In this document: positions 1 to 12,339 of the stretch, one piece after another
Position numbering within the stretch: the first letter of the stretch is position 1
Layout: the number at the start of each line of letters is the position of its first letter
Origin: Megalopta genalis
Taxonomy: Eukaryota; Arthropoda; Insecta; Hymenoptera; Halictidae
DNA: 64,000 nucleotides
Reading direction: 5' to 3'
Assembly: GCF_051020955.1 (NCBI RefSeq)
Contig: NW_027476794.1
Location: 1 to 64,000, forward strand
Made by a program: the position numbers and the translations under genes
The notes under the pieces: model-generated
What the model was told of the DNA's origin: nothing
The model's input: only the letters and a program-made list of their open reading frames with translations
Databases searched by the model: none

Positions 1-460
1 AGCTTCAAATTAATGCGATGTAGAAGGTTTAGCTTCAAACCCATGCGAAACAAATGATTTAGCTACAAATACTTGCGATACAAGTGATATAGCTTCAAAT
101 GCTGGCGAAATAAACGAGTTGGCTTCAAATCCATGCGAAACACATGTTGTAGCATAAAATCATTGCGATGTAGAGGGCTTAGCTTCAAATCCATGCGAAA
201 GGAATGCTTTAGCTTCAAATACTTGCGATATATGTGATGTAGCTTCAAATGCAGGCGAATAAACGAGTTTGCTTCAAATCCATGCGAAACACATGATGTA
301 GCTTCAAATCAATGCCATGTAGGAGGTTTGGCTTGAAATGCATGCGAAACAAAGGATGTAGCTTCAAATCAATGCGATGTAGATGGTTTGGCTTGAAATC
401 CATGCGAAACGAAAGATTTATCTTCAAATACTTGCGATATAAGTGATATAGCTTCAAATG
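1..460. repeat. Segment duplicated at 1,649-2,108 (offset 1,648 bp)
   Basis: The opening of the window matches 1,649-2,108 unit for unit. Shared private variants are the cataaaatc unit (near 152 and 1,801), the gagggctta tail and the 29 bp E unit (near 255 and 1,903). Small differences appear after about 390, and the correspondence fades after about 460. Confidence 0.85.
245..274. repeat. 29 bp variant E unit (first of about sixty copies)
   Basis: The unit reads gcaggcgaataaacgagttt, one base shorter than the usual E unit (gcgaaataaacgag). I count about sixty examples, for instance near 1,903, 6,302, 13,315, 18,342, 24,842, 30,413, 36,043, 44,039 and 49,365, and none after 49.4 kb. Each shifts the 30 bp register by one and ends or starts the open frames on both strands. 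A single origin followed by copying is the simplest reading. Confidence 0.9.
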
Positions 461-540
461 CTGGCGAAATAACCGAGTTAGCTTAAAATGCATGCGAAAC
501 ACATGATGTAGCTTCAAATCAATGCAATGTGTAAGGTTTA

Positions 541-1616
541 GCTTCAAATCAATGCGATGTAGAAGGCTTAGCTTCAAATCCATGCGAAAGAAATGCTTTA
601 GCTTCAAATACTTGCGATATAAGTGATGTAGCTTCAAATGCAGGCGAAATAATCGAGTTAGCTTCAAATCCATGCGGAATACATGATGTAGCTTCAAATC
701 AATGCGATGTAGAAGGTTTGGCTTGAAATCCATGCGAAACAATTGATGTAGCTTCAAATCAATACGATGTAGAAGGTTTGGCTTGAAATCCATGCGAAAC
801 AAATGATTTAGCTTCAAATACTTGCGATATAAGTGATATAGCTTCAAATGCTGACGAAATAAACGAGATAGCTTCAAACCCATGCGAAAACCACGATGTA
901 GCTTGAAATTAATGCGATGTGGAAGGTTTAGCTTCAAATCCATGCGAAACAAATGATTTAGCTACAAATACTTGCATGTAAGTGATATAGCTTCAAATGC
1001 TGGCGAAATAAACGAGTTGGCTTCAAATCCATGCGAAACACGTGTTGTAGCATCAAATCAATGCGATGTAGAAGGCTTAGCTTCAAATCCATGCGAAAGA
1101 AATGCTTTAGCTTCAAATACTTGCGATATAAATGATGTAGCTTCAAATGCAGGCGAAATAAACGAGATAGCTTCAAATCCATGCGGAATACATGATGTAG
1201 ATTCAAATCAACGCGATGTATAAGGTTTAGCTTCAAATCCATGCGTAACAAATGATTTAGCTACAAATACTTGCGACACAAGTGATATAGCTTCAAATGC
1301 TGGCGAAATAAATGAGTTGGTTTCAAATCCATGCGAAACACATGATGTAGCTTCAAATCAACGCGATGTATAAGGTTTATCTTCAAATCCATGCGAAACA
1401 TATAATTTAGCTCCAAATACTTGCGATATACGTGATATAGCTTCAAATGCAGGCGAAACAAACGTGTTTGCTTCAAATGCATGCGAAACACATGACTAAG
1501 CTTCAAATAAATGCGATGTAGAACGTTTACCTTCAAATCCATGCGAAACAAATGATTTAGCTTCAAATAGTTCCGATATAAGTGATATAGCTTCAACTGC
1601 TGGCGAAATAAACGAG
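541..1616. repeat. Segment duplicated at about 9,495-10,570 (offset 8,954 bp)
   Basis: The two segments share rare variants. These include a single-base deletion giving ttgcatgta instead of ttgcgatgta (975-976 and 9,929-9,930), a cgcgatgtataagg unit (near 1,210 and 10,164), an aaacgtgtttgc unit and an atagttccgat unit. They part at about 1,617/10,571. The shared indel makes common descent much more likely than parallel mutation. Confidence 0.85.
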
Positions 1617-2560
1617 ATAGCTTCAAATCCATGCGAAACCCACGATGTAGCTTCAAATTAATGCGATGTAGAAGGTTTAGCTTCAAACCCATGCGAAACA
1701 AATGATTTAGCTACAAATACTTGCGATACAAGTGATATAGCTTCAAATGCTGGCGAAATAAACGAGTTGGCTTCAAATCCATGCGAAACACATGTTGTAG
1801 CATAAAATCATTGCGATGTAGAGGGCTTAGCTTCAAATCCATGCGAAAGGAATGCTTTAGCTTCAAATACTTGCGATATATGTGATGTAGCTTCAAATGC
1901 AGGCGAATAAACGAGTTTGCTTCAAATCCATGCGAAACACATGATGTAGCTTCAAATCAATGCCATGTAGGAGGTTTGGCTTGAAATGCATGCGAAACAA
2001 AGGATGTAGCTTCAAATCAATGCGATGTAGAAGGTTTGGCTTGAAATCCATGCGAAACGAAAGATTTATCTTCAAATACTTGCGATATAAGTGATATAGC
2101 ATCAAATGCTGACGAAATAAACGAGTAAGCTTCAAATCCATGCGAAACCCACGATGTAGCTTCAAATTAATGCGATGTAGAAGGTTTAGCTTCAAATCCA
2201 TGCGAAACAAATGATTTAGCTACAAATACTTGCGATATAAGTGATATAGCTTCAAATGCTGGCGAAATAAACGAGTTGGCTTCAAATCCATGCGAAACAC
2301 ATGTTGTAGCATTAAATCAATGCGATGTAGAAGGCTTAGCTTCAAATCCATGCGAAAGAAATGCTTTAGCTTCGAATACTTGCGATATAAGTGATGTAGC
2401 TTCAAATGCAGGCGAAATAAACGAGTTAGCTTCAAATCCATGCGGAATACATGATGTAGCTTCAAATCAAAGCGATGAAGATGGTTTAGAATCAAATCCA
2501 TGCGAAACAAATGATTTAGCTACAAATACGTGCGATATATGTGATATAGCTTAAAATGCT
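901..2560. repeat. Segment duplicated at about 5,300-6,960 (offset 4,400 bp)
   Basis: Long unit-by-unit identity with 5,300-6,960, including the rare units near 1,440-1,610 (cgtgatata, acgtgtttgc, catgactaagc, agttccgat). The offset is 4,399 bp before position 975 and 4,400 bp after it, because only the first copy carries the one-base deletion there. The copies separate near 2,575. Confidence 0.85.
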
Positions 2561-2984
2561 GGCGAAATAAACGAGTTGGCTTCAAATCCATGCGAAACAC
2601 ATGTTGTAGCATCAAATCAATGCGATGTAGAAAGCTTAGCTTCAAATCCATGCGAAAGAAATGCTTTAGCTTCAAATACTTGCGATATAAGTGATGTAGC
2701 TTCAAATGCAGGCCAAATAAACGAGTTAGCTTCAAATCCATGCGGAACACATGATGTAGATTCAAATCAATGCTATGTAGAAGGTTTAGCTACAAATCCA
2801 TGCGAAACAAATGATTTAGCTACAAATACTTGCGATATAAGTGATATAGCTTCAAATGCTGGCGAAATAAACGAGTTGGTTTCAAATCCATGCGAAACAC
2901 ATGTTGTAGCATCAAATCAATGCGATGTAGAAGGTTTAGCTTCAAATCCATGTGAAAGAAATGCTTTAACTTCAAATACTTGCG

Positions 2985-3000
2985 AAATAAGTCATAGCTT
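2985..3000. repeat. 28 bp variant D unit (first of ten copies)
   Basis: The unit tail reads aagtcatagc in place of aagtgatatagc, losing two bases. Copies lie at about 2,991, 3,288, 4,125, 7,480, 26,259, 31,829, 34,255, 37,458, 39,884 and 45,454. Most lie some 100-130 bp downstream of a 29 bp E unit, so the pair together removes three bases. Confidence 0.88.
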
Positions 3001-3293
3001 CAAATGCAGGCGAAATAAACGATTTAGCTTCAAAGCCATGCGGAACACATGATGTAGCTTAAAATCTATGCGATGTAGAAGGTTTGGCTTGAAATCCATG
3101 CGAAAGAAATGCTTTAGCTTCAAATACTTGCGATATAAGTGATGTAGCTTCAAATGCAGGCGAATAAACGAGTTTGCTTCAAATCCCTGCGAAACACATG
3201 ATGTAGCTTCAAATCAATGCGATGAAGATGGTTTAGAATCAAATCCATGCGAAACAAATCATTTAGCTTCAAATACTTGCGATATAAGTCATA

Positions 3294-5417
3294 GCTTCAA
3301 ATGCTGGCGAAATAAACGAGTTGGCTTCAAATCCATGCGAAACACATGTTGTAGCATCAAATCAATGCGATGTAGAAGGCTTAGCTTCAAATCCATGCGA
3401 AAGAAATGCTTTAGCTTCGAATACTTGCGATATAAGTGATGTAGCTTCAAATGGAGGCGAAATAAACGAGTTAGCTTCAAATCCATGCGGAATACATGAT
3501 GTAGCTTCAAATCAAAGCGATGAAGATGGTTTAGAGTCAAATCCATGCGAAACAAATGATTTAGCTACAAATACGTGCGATATAAGTGATATAGCTTAAA
3601 ATGCTGGCGAAATAAACGAGTTGGCATCAAATCCATGCGAAACACATGTTGTAGCATCAAATCAATGCGATGTAGAAGGTTTAGCTTCAAATCCATGCGA
3701 AAGAAATGCTTTAACTTCAAATACTTGCGATATAAGTGATATAGTTTCAAATTCTGGCGAAATAAACGAGTTAGCTTCAAATCCATGCGAACCACATGAT
3801 GTAGTTTCAAATCAATGCTATGTAGAAGGTTTATCTTCAAATGCAGGCGAAATAAACGATTTAGCTTCAAAGCCATGCGGAACACATGATGTAGCTTAAA
3901 ATCTATGCGATGTAGAAGGTTTGGCTTGAAATCCATGCGAAAGAAATGCTTTAGCTTCAAATACTTGCGATATAAGTGATGTAGCTTCAAATGCAGGCGA
4001 ATAAACGAGTTTGCTTCAAATCCCTGCGAAACACATGATGTAGCTTCAAATCAATGCGATGAAGATGGTTTAGAATCAAATCCATGCGAAACAAATCATT
4101 TAGCTTCAAATACTTGCGATATAAGTCATAGCTTCAAATGCAGGCGAAATAAACGAGTTGGCTTCAAATCCATGCGAAACACATGTTGTAGCATCAAATC
4201 AATGCGATGTAGAAGGCTTAGCTTCAAATCCATGCGAAAGAAATGCTTTAGCTTCGAATACTTGCGATATAAGTGATGTAGCTTCAAATGCAGGCGAATA
4301 AACGAGTTTGCTTCAAATCCATGCGAAACACATGATGTAGCTTCAAATCAATGCCATGTAGGAGGTTTGGCTTGAAATGCATGCGAAACAAAGGATGTAG
4401 CTTCAAATCAATGCGATGTAGAAGGTTTGGCTTGAAATCCATGCGAAACGAAAGATTTATCTTCAAATACTTGCGATATAAGTGATATAGCATCAAATGC
4501 TGACGAAATAAACGAGATGGCTTCAAATCCATGCGAAGCCCACGATGTAGCTTAAAATTAATGCGATGTAGAAGATTTAGCTTCAAATCCATGCGAAACA
4601 AATGATTTAGCTACAAATACTTGCGATATAAGTGATATAGCTTCAAATGCTGGCGAAATAAACGAGTTGGATTCAAATTCATGCGAAACACATGTTGTAG
4701 CATCAAATCAATGCGATGTAGAAGGCTTAGCTTCAAATCCATGCGAAAGAAATGCTTTAGCTTCGAATACTTGCGATATAAGTGATGTAGCTTCAAATGG
4801 AGGCGAAATAAACGAGTTAGCTTCAAATCCATGCGGAATACATGATGTAGCTTCAAATCAAAGCGATGAAGATGGTTTAGAGTCAAATCCATGCGAAACA
4901 AATGATTTAGCTACAAATACGTGCGATATAAGTGATATAGCTTAAAATGCTGGCGAAATAAACGAGTTGGCATCAAATCCATGCGAAACACATGTTGTAG
5001 CATCAAATCAATGCGATGTAGAAGGTTTAGCTTCAAATCCATGCGAAAGAAATGCTTTAACTTCAAATACTTGCGATATAAGTGATATAGTTTCAAATTC
5101 TGGCGAAATAAACGAGTTAGCTTCAAATCCATGCGAACCACATGATGTAGTTTCAAATCAATGCTATGTAGAAGGTTTATCTTCAAATCCATGCGAATCA
5201 AATGATTTAGCATCAAATACTTGCGATATAAGTGATACAGTTTCAAATCCTGGCGAAATAAACGAGATAGCTTCAAACCCATGCGAAAACCACGATGTAG
5301 CATGAAATTAATGCGATGTGGAAGGTTTAGCTTCAAATCCATGCGAAACAAATGATTTAGCTACAAATACTTGCGATGTAAGTGATATAGCTTCAAATGC
5401 TGGCGAAATAAACGAGT
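3294..5417. repeat. Segment duplicated at about 6,649-8,772 (offset 3,355 bp)
   Basis: The two segments match throughout, and each contains an inner duplication at 1,346 bp (3,294-3,840 with 4,640-5,186; 6,649-7,195 with 7,995-8,541). So four related starts lie at 3,294, 4,640, 6,649 and 7,995. Markers are the aatggaggcg E unit (near 3,449, 4,795, 6,804 and 8,150) and the aagcgatgaagatgg B unit. Confidence 0.85.
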
Positions 5418-8400
5418 TGGCTTCAAATCCATGCGAAACACGTGTTGTAGCATCAAATCAATGCGATGTAGAAGGCTTAGCTTCAAATCCATGCGAAAGA
5501 AATGCTTTAGCTTCAAATACTTGCGATATAAATGATGTAGCTTCAAATGCAGGCGAAATAAACGAGATAGCTTCAAATCCATGCGGAATACATGATGTAG
5601 ATTCAAATCAACGCGATGTATAAGGTTTAGCTTCAAATCCATGCGTAACAAATGATTTAGCTACAAATACTTGCGACACAAGTGATATAGCTTCAAATGC
5701 TGGCGAAATAAATGAGTTGGTTTCAAATCCATGCGAAACACATGATGTAGCTTCAAATCAACGCGATGTATAAGGTTTATCTTCAAATCCATGCGAAACA
5801 TATAATTTAGCTCCAAATACTTGCGATATACGTGATATAGCTTCAAATGCAGGCGAAACAAACGTGTTTGCTTCAAATGCATGCGAAACACATGACTAAG
5901 CTTCAAATAAATGCGATGTAGAACGTTTACCTTCAAATCCATGCGAAACAAATGATTTAGCTTCAAATAGTTCCGATATAAGTGATATAGCTTCAACTGC
6001 TGGCGAAATAAACGAGATAGCTTCAAATCCATGCGAAACCCACGATGTAGCTTCAAATTAATGCGATGTAGAAGGTTTAGCTTCAAACCCATGCGAAACA
6101 AATGATTTAGCTACAAATACATGCGATACAAGTGATATAGCTTCAAATGCTGGCGAAATAAACATGTTGGCTTCAAATCCATGCGAAACACATGTTGTAG
6201 CATAAAATCATTGCGATGTAGAGGGCTTAGCTTCAAATCCATGCGAAAGAAATGCTTTAGCTTCGAATACTTGCGATATAAGTGATGTAGCTTCAAATGC
6301 AGGCGAATAAACGAGTTTGCTTCAAATCCATGCGAAACACATGATGTAGCTTCAAATCAATGCCATGTAGGAGGTTTGGCTTGAAATGCATGCGAAACAA
6401 AGGATGTAGCTTCAAATCAATGCGATGTAGAAGGTTTGGCTTGAAATCCATGCGAAACGAAAGATTTATCTTCAAATACTTGCGATATAAGTGATATAGC
6501 ATCAAATGCTGACGAAATAAACGAGATGGCTTCAAATCCATGCGAAGCCCACGATGTAGCTTAAAATTAATGCGATGTAGAAGATTTAGCTTCAAATCCA
6601 TGCGAAACAAATCATTTAGCTACAAATACTTGCGATATAAGTGATATAGCTTGAAATGCTGGCGAAATAAACGAGTTGGATTCAAATTCATGCGAAACAC
6701 ATGTTGTAGCATCAAATCAATGCGATGTAGAAGGCTTAGCTTCAAATCCATGCGAAAGAAATGCTTTAGCTTCGAATACTTGCGATATAAGTGATGTAGC
6801 TTCAAATGGAGGCGAAATAAACGAGTTAGCTTCAAATCCATGCGGAATACATGATGTAGCTTCAAATCAAAGCGATGAAGATGGTTTAGAGTCAAATCCA
6901 TGCGAAACAAATGATTTAGCTACAAATACGTGCGATATAAGTGATATAGCTTAAAATGCTGGCGAAATAAACGAGTTGGCATCAAATCCATGCGAAACAC
7001 ATGTTGTAGCATCAAATCAATGCGATGTAGAAGGTTTAGCTTCAAATCCATGCGAAAGAAATGCTTTAACTTCAAATACTTGCGATATAAGTGATATAGT
7101 TTCAAATTCTGGCGAAATAAACGAGTTAGCTTCAAATCCATGCGAACCACATGATGTAGTTTCAAATCAATGCTATGTAGAAGGTTTATCTTCAAATGCA
7201 GGCGAAATAAACGATTTAGCTTCAAAGCCATGCGGAACACATGATGTAGCTTAAAATCTATGCGATGTAGAAGGTTTGGCTTGAAATCCATGCGAAAGAA
7301 ATGCTTTAGCTTCAAATACTTGCGATATAAGTGATGTAGCTTCAAATGCAGGCGAATAAACGAGTTTGCTTCAAATCCCTGCGAAACACATGATGTAGCT
7401 TCAAATCAATGCGATGAAGATGGTTTAGAATCAAATCCATGCGAAACAAATCATTTAGCTTCAAATACTTGCGATATAAGTCATAGCTTCAAATGCAGGC
7501 GAAATAAACGAGTTGGCTTCAAATCCATGCGAAACACATGTTGTAGCATCAAATCAATGCGATGTAGAAGGCTTAGCTTCAAATCCATGCGAAAGAAATG
7601 CTTTAGCTTCGAATACTTGCGATATAAGTGATGTAGCTTCAAATGCAGGCGAATAAACGAGTTTGCTTCAAATCCATGCGAAACACATGATGTAGCTTCA
7701 AATCAATGCCATGTAGGAGGTTTGGCTTGAAATGCATGCGAAACAAAGGATGTAGCTTCAAATCAATGCGATGTAGAAGGTTTGGCTTGAAATCCATGCG
7801 AAACGAAAGATTTATCTTCAAATACTTGCGATATAAGTGATATAGCATCAAATGCTGACGAAATAAACGAGATGGCTTCAAATCCATGCGAAGCCCACGA
7901 TGTAGCTTAAAATTAATGCGATGTAGAAGATTTAGCTTCAAATCCATGCGAAACAAATGATTTAGCTACAAATACTTGCGATATAAGTGATATAGCTTCA
8001 AATGCTGGCGAAATAAACGAGTTGGATTCAAATTCATGCGAAACACATGTTGTAGCATCAAATCAATGCGATGTAGAAGGCTTAGCTTCAAATCCATGCG
8101 AAAGAAATGCTTTAGCTTCGAATACTTGCGATATAAGTGATGTAGCTTCAAATGGAGGCGAAATAAACGAGTTAGCTTCAAATCCATGCGGAATACATGA
8201 TGTAGCTTCAAATCAAAGCGATGAAGATGGTTTAGAGTCAAATCCATGCGAAACAAATGATTTAGCTACAAATACGTGCGATATAAGTGATATAGCTTAA
8301 AATGCTGGCGAAATAAACGAGTTGGCATCAAATCCATGCGAAACACATGTTGTAGCATCAAATCAATGCGATGTAGAAGGTTTAGCTTCAAATCCATGCG

Positions 8401-8475
8401 AAAGAAATGCTTTAACTTCAAATACTTGCGATATAAGTGATATAGTTTCAAATTCTGGCGAAATAAACGAGTTAG

Positions 8476-9675
8476 CTTCAAATCCATGCGAACCACATGA
8501 TGTAGTTTCAAATCAATGCTATGTAGAAGGTTTATCTTCAAATCCATGCGAATCAAATGATTTAGCATCAAATACTTGCGATATAAGTGATACAGTTTCA
8601 AATCCTGGCGAAATAAACGAGATAGCTTCAAACCCATGCGAAAACCACGATGTAGCATGAAATTAATGCGATGTGGAAGGTTTAGCTTCAAATCCATGCG
8701 AAACAAATGATTTAGCTACAAATACTTGCGATGTAAGTGATATAGCTTCAAATGCTGGCGAAATAAACGAGTTAGCTTCAAATCCATGCGAAACAAATGA
8801 TTTAGCTACAAATACTTGCGATGTAAGTGATATAGCTTCAAATGCTGGCGAAATAAACGAGTTGGCTTCAAATCCATGCGAAACACATGTTGAAGCATCA
8901 AATCAATGCGATGTAGAAGGCTTAGCTTCAAATCCATGCGAAAGAAATGCTTTAGCTTCAAATACTTGCGATATAAGTGATGTAGCTTCAAATGCAGGCG
9001 AAATAAACGAGTTAGCTTCAAATCCATGCGGAATACAGGATGTAGCTTCAAATCAAAGCGATGTAGAAGGTTTGGCTTCAAATCCATGCGAACCACATGA
9101 TGTAGTTTCAAATCAATGCTATGTAGAAGGTTTATCTTCAAATCCATGCGAATCAAATGATTTAGCATCAAATACTTGCGATATAAGTGATACAGTTTCA
9201 AATCCTGGCGAAATAAACGAGATAGCTTCAAACCCATGCGAAAACCACGATGTAGCATGAAATTAATGCGATGTGGAAGGTTTAGCTTCAAATCCATGCG
9301 AAACAAATGATTTAGCTACAAATACTTGCGATGTAAGTGATATAGCTTCAAATGCTGGCGAAATAAACGAGTTAGCTTCAAATCCATGCGAAACAAATGA
9401 TTTAGCTACAAATACTTGCGATGTAAGTGATATAGCTTCAAATGCTGGCGAAATAAACGAGTTGGCTTCAAATCCATGCGAAACACATGTTGAAGCATCA
9501 AATCAATGCGATGTAGAAGGCTTAGCTTCAAATCCATGCGAAAGAAATGCTTTAGCTTCAAATACTTGCGATATAAGTGATGTAGCTTCAAATGCAGGCG
9601 AAATAAACGAGTTAGCTTCAAATCCATGCGGAATACAGGATGTAGCTTCAAATCAAAGCGATGTAGAAGGTTTGG
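8476..9675. repeat. Perfect 600 bp tandem duplication (two copies)
   Basis: 8,476-9,075 and 9,076-9,675 are identical in every line I compared; the identity runs to about 9,078/9,678. 600 bp is exactly 20 units or four pentamers, and the joint is in register inside a shared cttcaaatccatgcgaa, as expected of an unequal exchange between misaligned units. The absence of visible differences makes it one of the youngest events in region 1. Confidence 0.92.
8673..9260 (+). other. Longest + strand repeat-encoded open frame (195 codons); not called as a gene
   Basis: The frame translates units as decapeptides such as ASNPCETNDL, ASNTCDVSDI and ASNAGEINEL, with a cysteine in four of five unit types. 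It lies across the perfect 600 bp duplication, so its length is partly a duplication effect. It stops at a tga within a catgaaatt unit. No signal sequence, intron border or unique flank is visible. It would be a cysteine-rich repeat protein if expressed, but nothing here argues that it is. Confidence 0.5.
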
Positions 9676-10705
9676 CTTGAAATCCATGCGAAACAATTGA
9701 TGTAGCTTCAAATCAATACGATGTAGAAGGTTTGGCTTGAAATCCATGCGAAACAAATGATTTAGCTTCAAATACTTGCGATATAAGTGATATAGCTTCA
9801 AATGCTGACGAAATAAACGAGATAGCTTCAAACCCATGCGAAAACCACGATGTAGCTTGAAATTAATGCGATGTGGAAGGTTTAGCTTCAAATCCATGCG
9901 AAACAAATGATTTAGCTACAAATACTTGCATGTAGGTGATATAGCTTCAAATGCTGGCGAAATAAACGAGTTGGCTTCAAATCCATGCGAAACACATGTT
10001 GTAGCATCAAATCAGTGCGATGTAGAAGGCTTAGCTTCAAATCCATGCGAAAGAAATGCTTTAGCTTCAAATACTTGCGATATAAATGATGTAGCTTCAA
10101 ATGCAGGCGAAATAAACGAGTTAGCTTCAAATCCATGCGGAATACATGATGTAGATTCAAATCAACGCGATGTATAAGGTTTAGCTTCAAATCCATGCGT
10201 AACAAATGATTTAGCTACAAATACTTGCGACACAAGTGATATAGCTTCAAATGCTGGCGAAATAAATGAGTTAGTTTCAAATCCATGCGAAACACATGAT
10301 GTAGCTTCAAATCAACGCGATGTATAAGGTTTATCTTCAAATGCATGCGAAACATATAATTTAGCTCCAAATACTTGCGATATACGTGATATAGCTTCAA
10401 ATACAGGCGAAACAAACGTGTTTGCTTCAAATGCATGCGAAACACATGACTAAGCTTCAAATAAATGCTATGTAGAACGTTTACCTTCAAATCCATGCGA
10501 AACAAATGATTTAGCTTCAAATAGTTCCGATATAAGTGATATAGCTTCAACTGCTGGCGAAATAAACGAGTTGGCTTCAAATCCATGCGATACACATGTT
10601 GTAGCATCAAATCATTGCGATGTAGAAGGCTTAGCTTCAAATCCATGCGAAAGAAATGCTTTAGCTTCAAATACTTGCGATATAAGTGATGTAGCTTCAA
10701 ATGCA

Positions 10706-12339
10706 GGCGAATAAACGAGTTTGCTTCTAATCCATGCGAAACACATGTTGTAGCATCAAATCATTGCGATGTAGAAGGCTTAGCTTCAAATCCATGCGAA
10801 AGAAATGCTTTAGCTTCAAATACTTGCGATATAAGTGATGTAGCTTCAAATGCAGGCGAATAAACGAGTTTGCTTCAAATCCATGCGAAACAAGTGATGT
10901 AGCTTCAAATCAATGCCATGTAGGAGGTTTTGCTTGAAATGCATGAGAAACAAAGGATGTAGCTTCAAATCAATGCGATGTAGAAGGTTTCGCTTGAAAT
11001 CCATGCGAAAGAAATGCTTTAGCTTCAAATACTTGCGATATAAGTGACGTAGCTTCAAATGCAGGCGAATAAACGAGTTTGATTCAAATCCCTGCGAAAC
11101 ACATGATGTAGCTTCAAATCAATGCGATGAAGATGGTTTAGAATCAAATCCATGCGAAACAAATGATTTTGCTACAAATACTTGCGATATAAGTGATATA
11201 GCTTCAAATGCTGGCGAAATAAACGAGTTGGATTCAAATCCATGCGAAACACATGTGGTAGCATCAAATCAATGCGATGTAGAAGGTTTAGCTTCAAATC
11301 CATGCGAAAGAAATGCTTTAACTTCAACTACTTGCGATATAAGTGATATAGTTTCAAATTCTGGCGAAATAAACGAGTTAGCTTCAAATCCATGCGAAAG
11401 AAATGCTTTAGCTTCAAATACTTGCGATATAAGTGATGTAGCTTCAAATGCAGGCGAAATAAACGAGTTAGCTTCAAATCCATGCGGAATACAGGATGTA
11501 GCTTCAAATCAAAGCGATGTAGAAGGTTTGGCTTGAAATCCATGCGAAACAATTGATGTAGCTTCAAATCAATACGATGTAGAAGGTTTGGCTTGAAATC
11601 CATGCGAAACAAATGATTTAGCTTCAAATACTTGCGATATAAGTGATATAGCTTCAAATGCTGACGAAATAAACGAGATAGCTTCAAACCCATGCGAAAA
11701 CCACGATGTAGCTTCAAATCAAAGCGATGAAGTTGGTTTAGAGTCAAATCCATGCGAAACAAATGATTTAGCTACAAATACGTGCGATATAAGTGATATA
11801 GCTTAAAATGCTGGCGAAATAAACGAGTTGGCATCAAATCCATGCGAAACACATGTTGTAGCATCAAATCAATGCGATGTAGAAGGTTTAGCTTCAAATC
11901 CATGCGAAAGAAATGCTTTAACTTCAAATACTTGCGATATAAGTGATATAGTTTCAAATTCTGGCGAAATAAACGAGTAAGCTTCAAATCCATGCGAACC
12001 ACATGATGTAGTTTCAAATCAATGCTATGTAGAAGGTTTATCTTCAAATCCATGCGAATCAAATGATTTAGCATCAAATACTTGCGATATAAGCGATACA
12101 GTTTCAAATCCTGGCGAAATAAACGAGATAGCTTCAAACCCATGCGAAAACCACGATGTAGCATGAAATTAATGCGATGTGGAAGGTTTAGCTTCAAATC
12201 CATGCGAAAGAAATGCTTTAGCTTCAAATACTTGCGATATAAGTGACGTAGCTTCAAATGCAGGCGAATAAACGAGTTTGATTCAAATCCCTGCGAAACA
12301 CATGATGTAGCTTCAAATCAATGCGATGAAGATGGTTTA
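10706..12339. repeat. Mosaic junction zone between region 1 modules and the macro-repeat type
   Basis: Pieces with different offsets adjoin here. 11,390-11,700 matches 9,534-9,844 (offset 1,856; shared gaatacagga unit), 11,801-12,190 matches 15,783-16,172 (offset 3,982), and 10,708-11,060 matches 13,317-13,664 (offset 2,606). The first copy of the diagnostic taggaggttttgc unit lies at 10,921. Only satellite units are present. Confidence 0.8.
10900..10960. repeat. Diagnostic taggaggttttgc unit pair (first of six copies)
   Basis: B unit with gccatgtaggaggttttgc followed by an A unit with gcatgagaaacaaagg. Copies of the marker lie at 10,921, 13,527, 17,750, 23,802, 29,372 and 42,997. The spacings (2,606, 4,223, 6,052, 5,570 and 13,625) are the macro-repeat periods. 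It is a usable landmark for ordering copies. Confidence 0.88.

Larger units (their letters stand above)
1..10705. repeat. Left subarray, region 1: diverged pentamers with nested segmental duplications
   Basis: This region consists of A-E pentamers in which neighbouring pentamers differ (A tails acacatgttgta, acacatgatgta or atacatgatgta; C tails agaaatgcttta or acaaatgattta). Similar pentamers recur at several hundred bp to several kb, so a second-level repeat of several pentamers is overlaid by larger duplications, listed separately. Register slips by 1 or 2 bp happen at 29 and 28 bp units. No gene is supported. Open frames on both strands are repeat-encoded. Confidence 0.9.
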
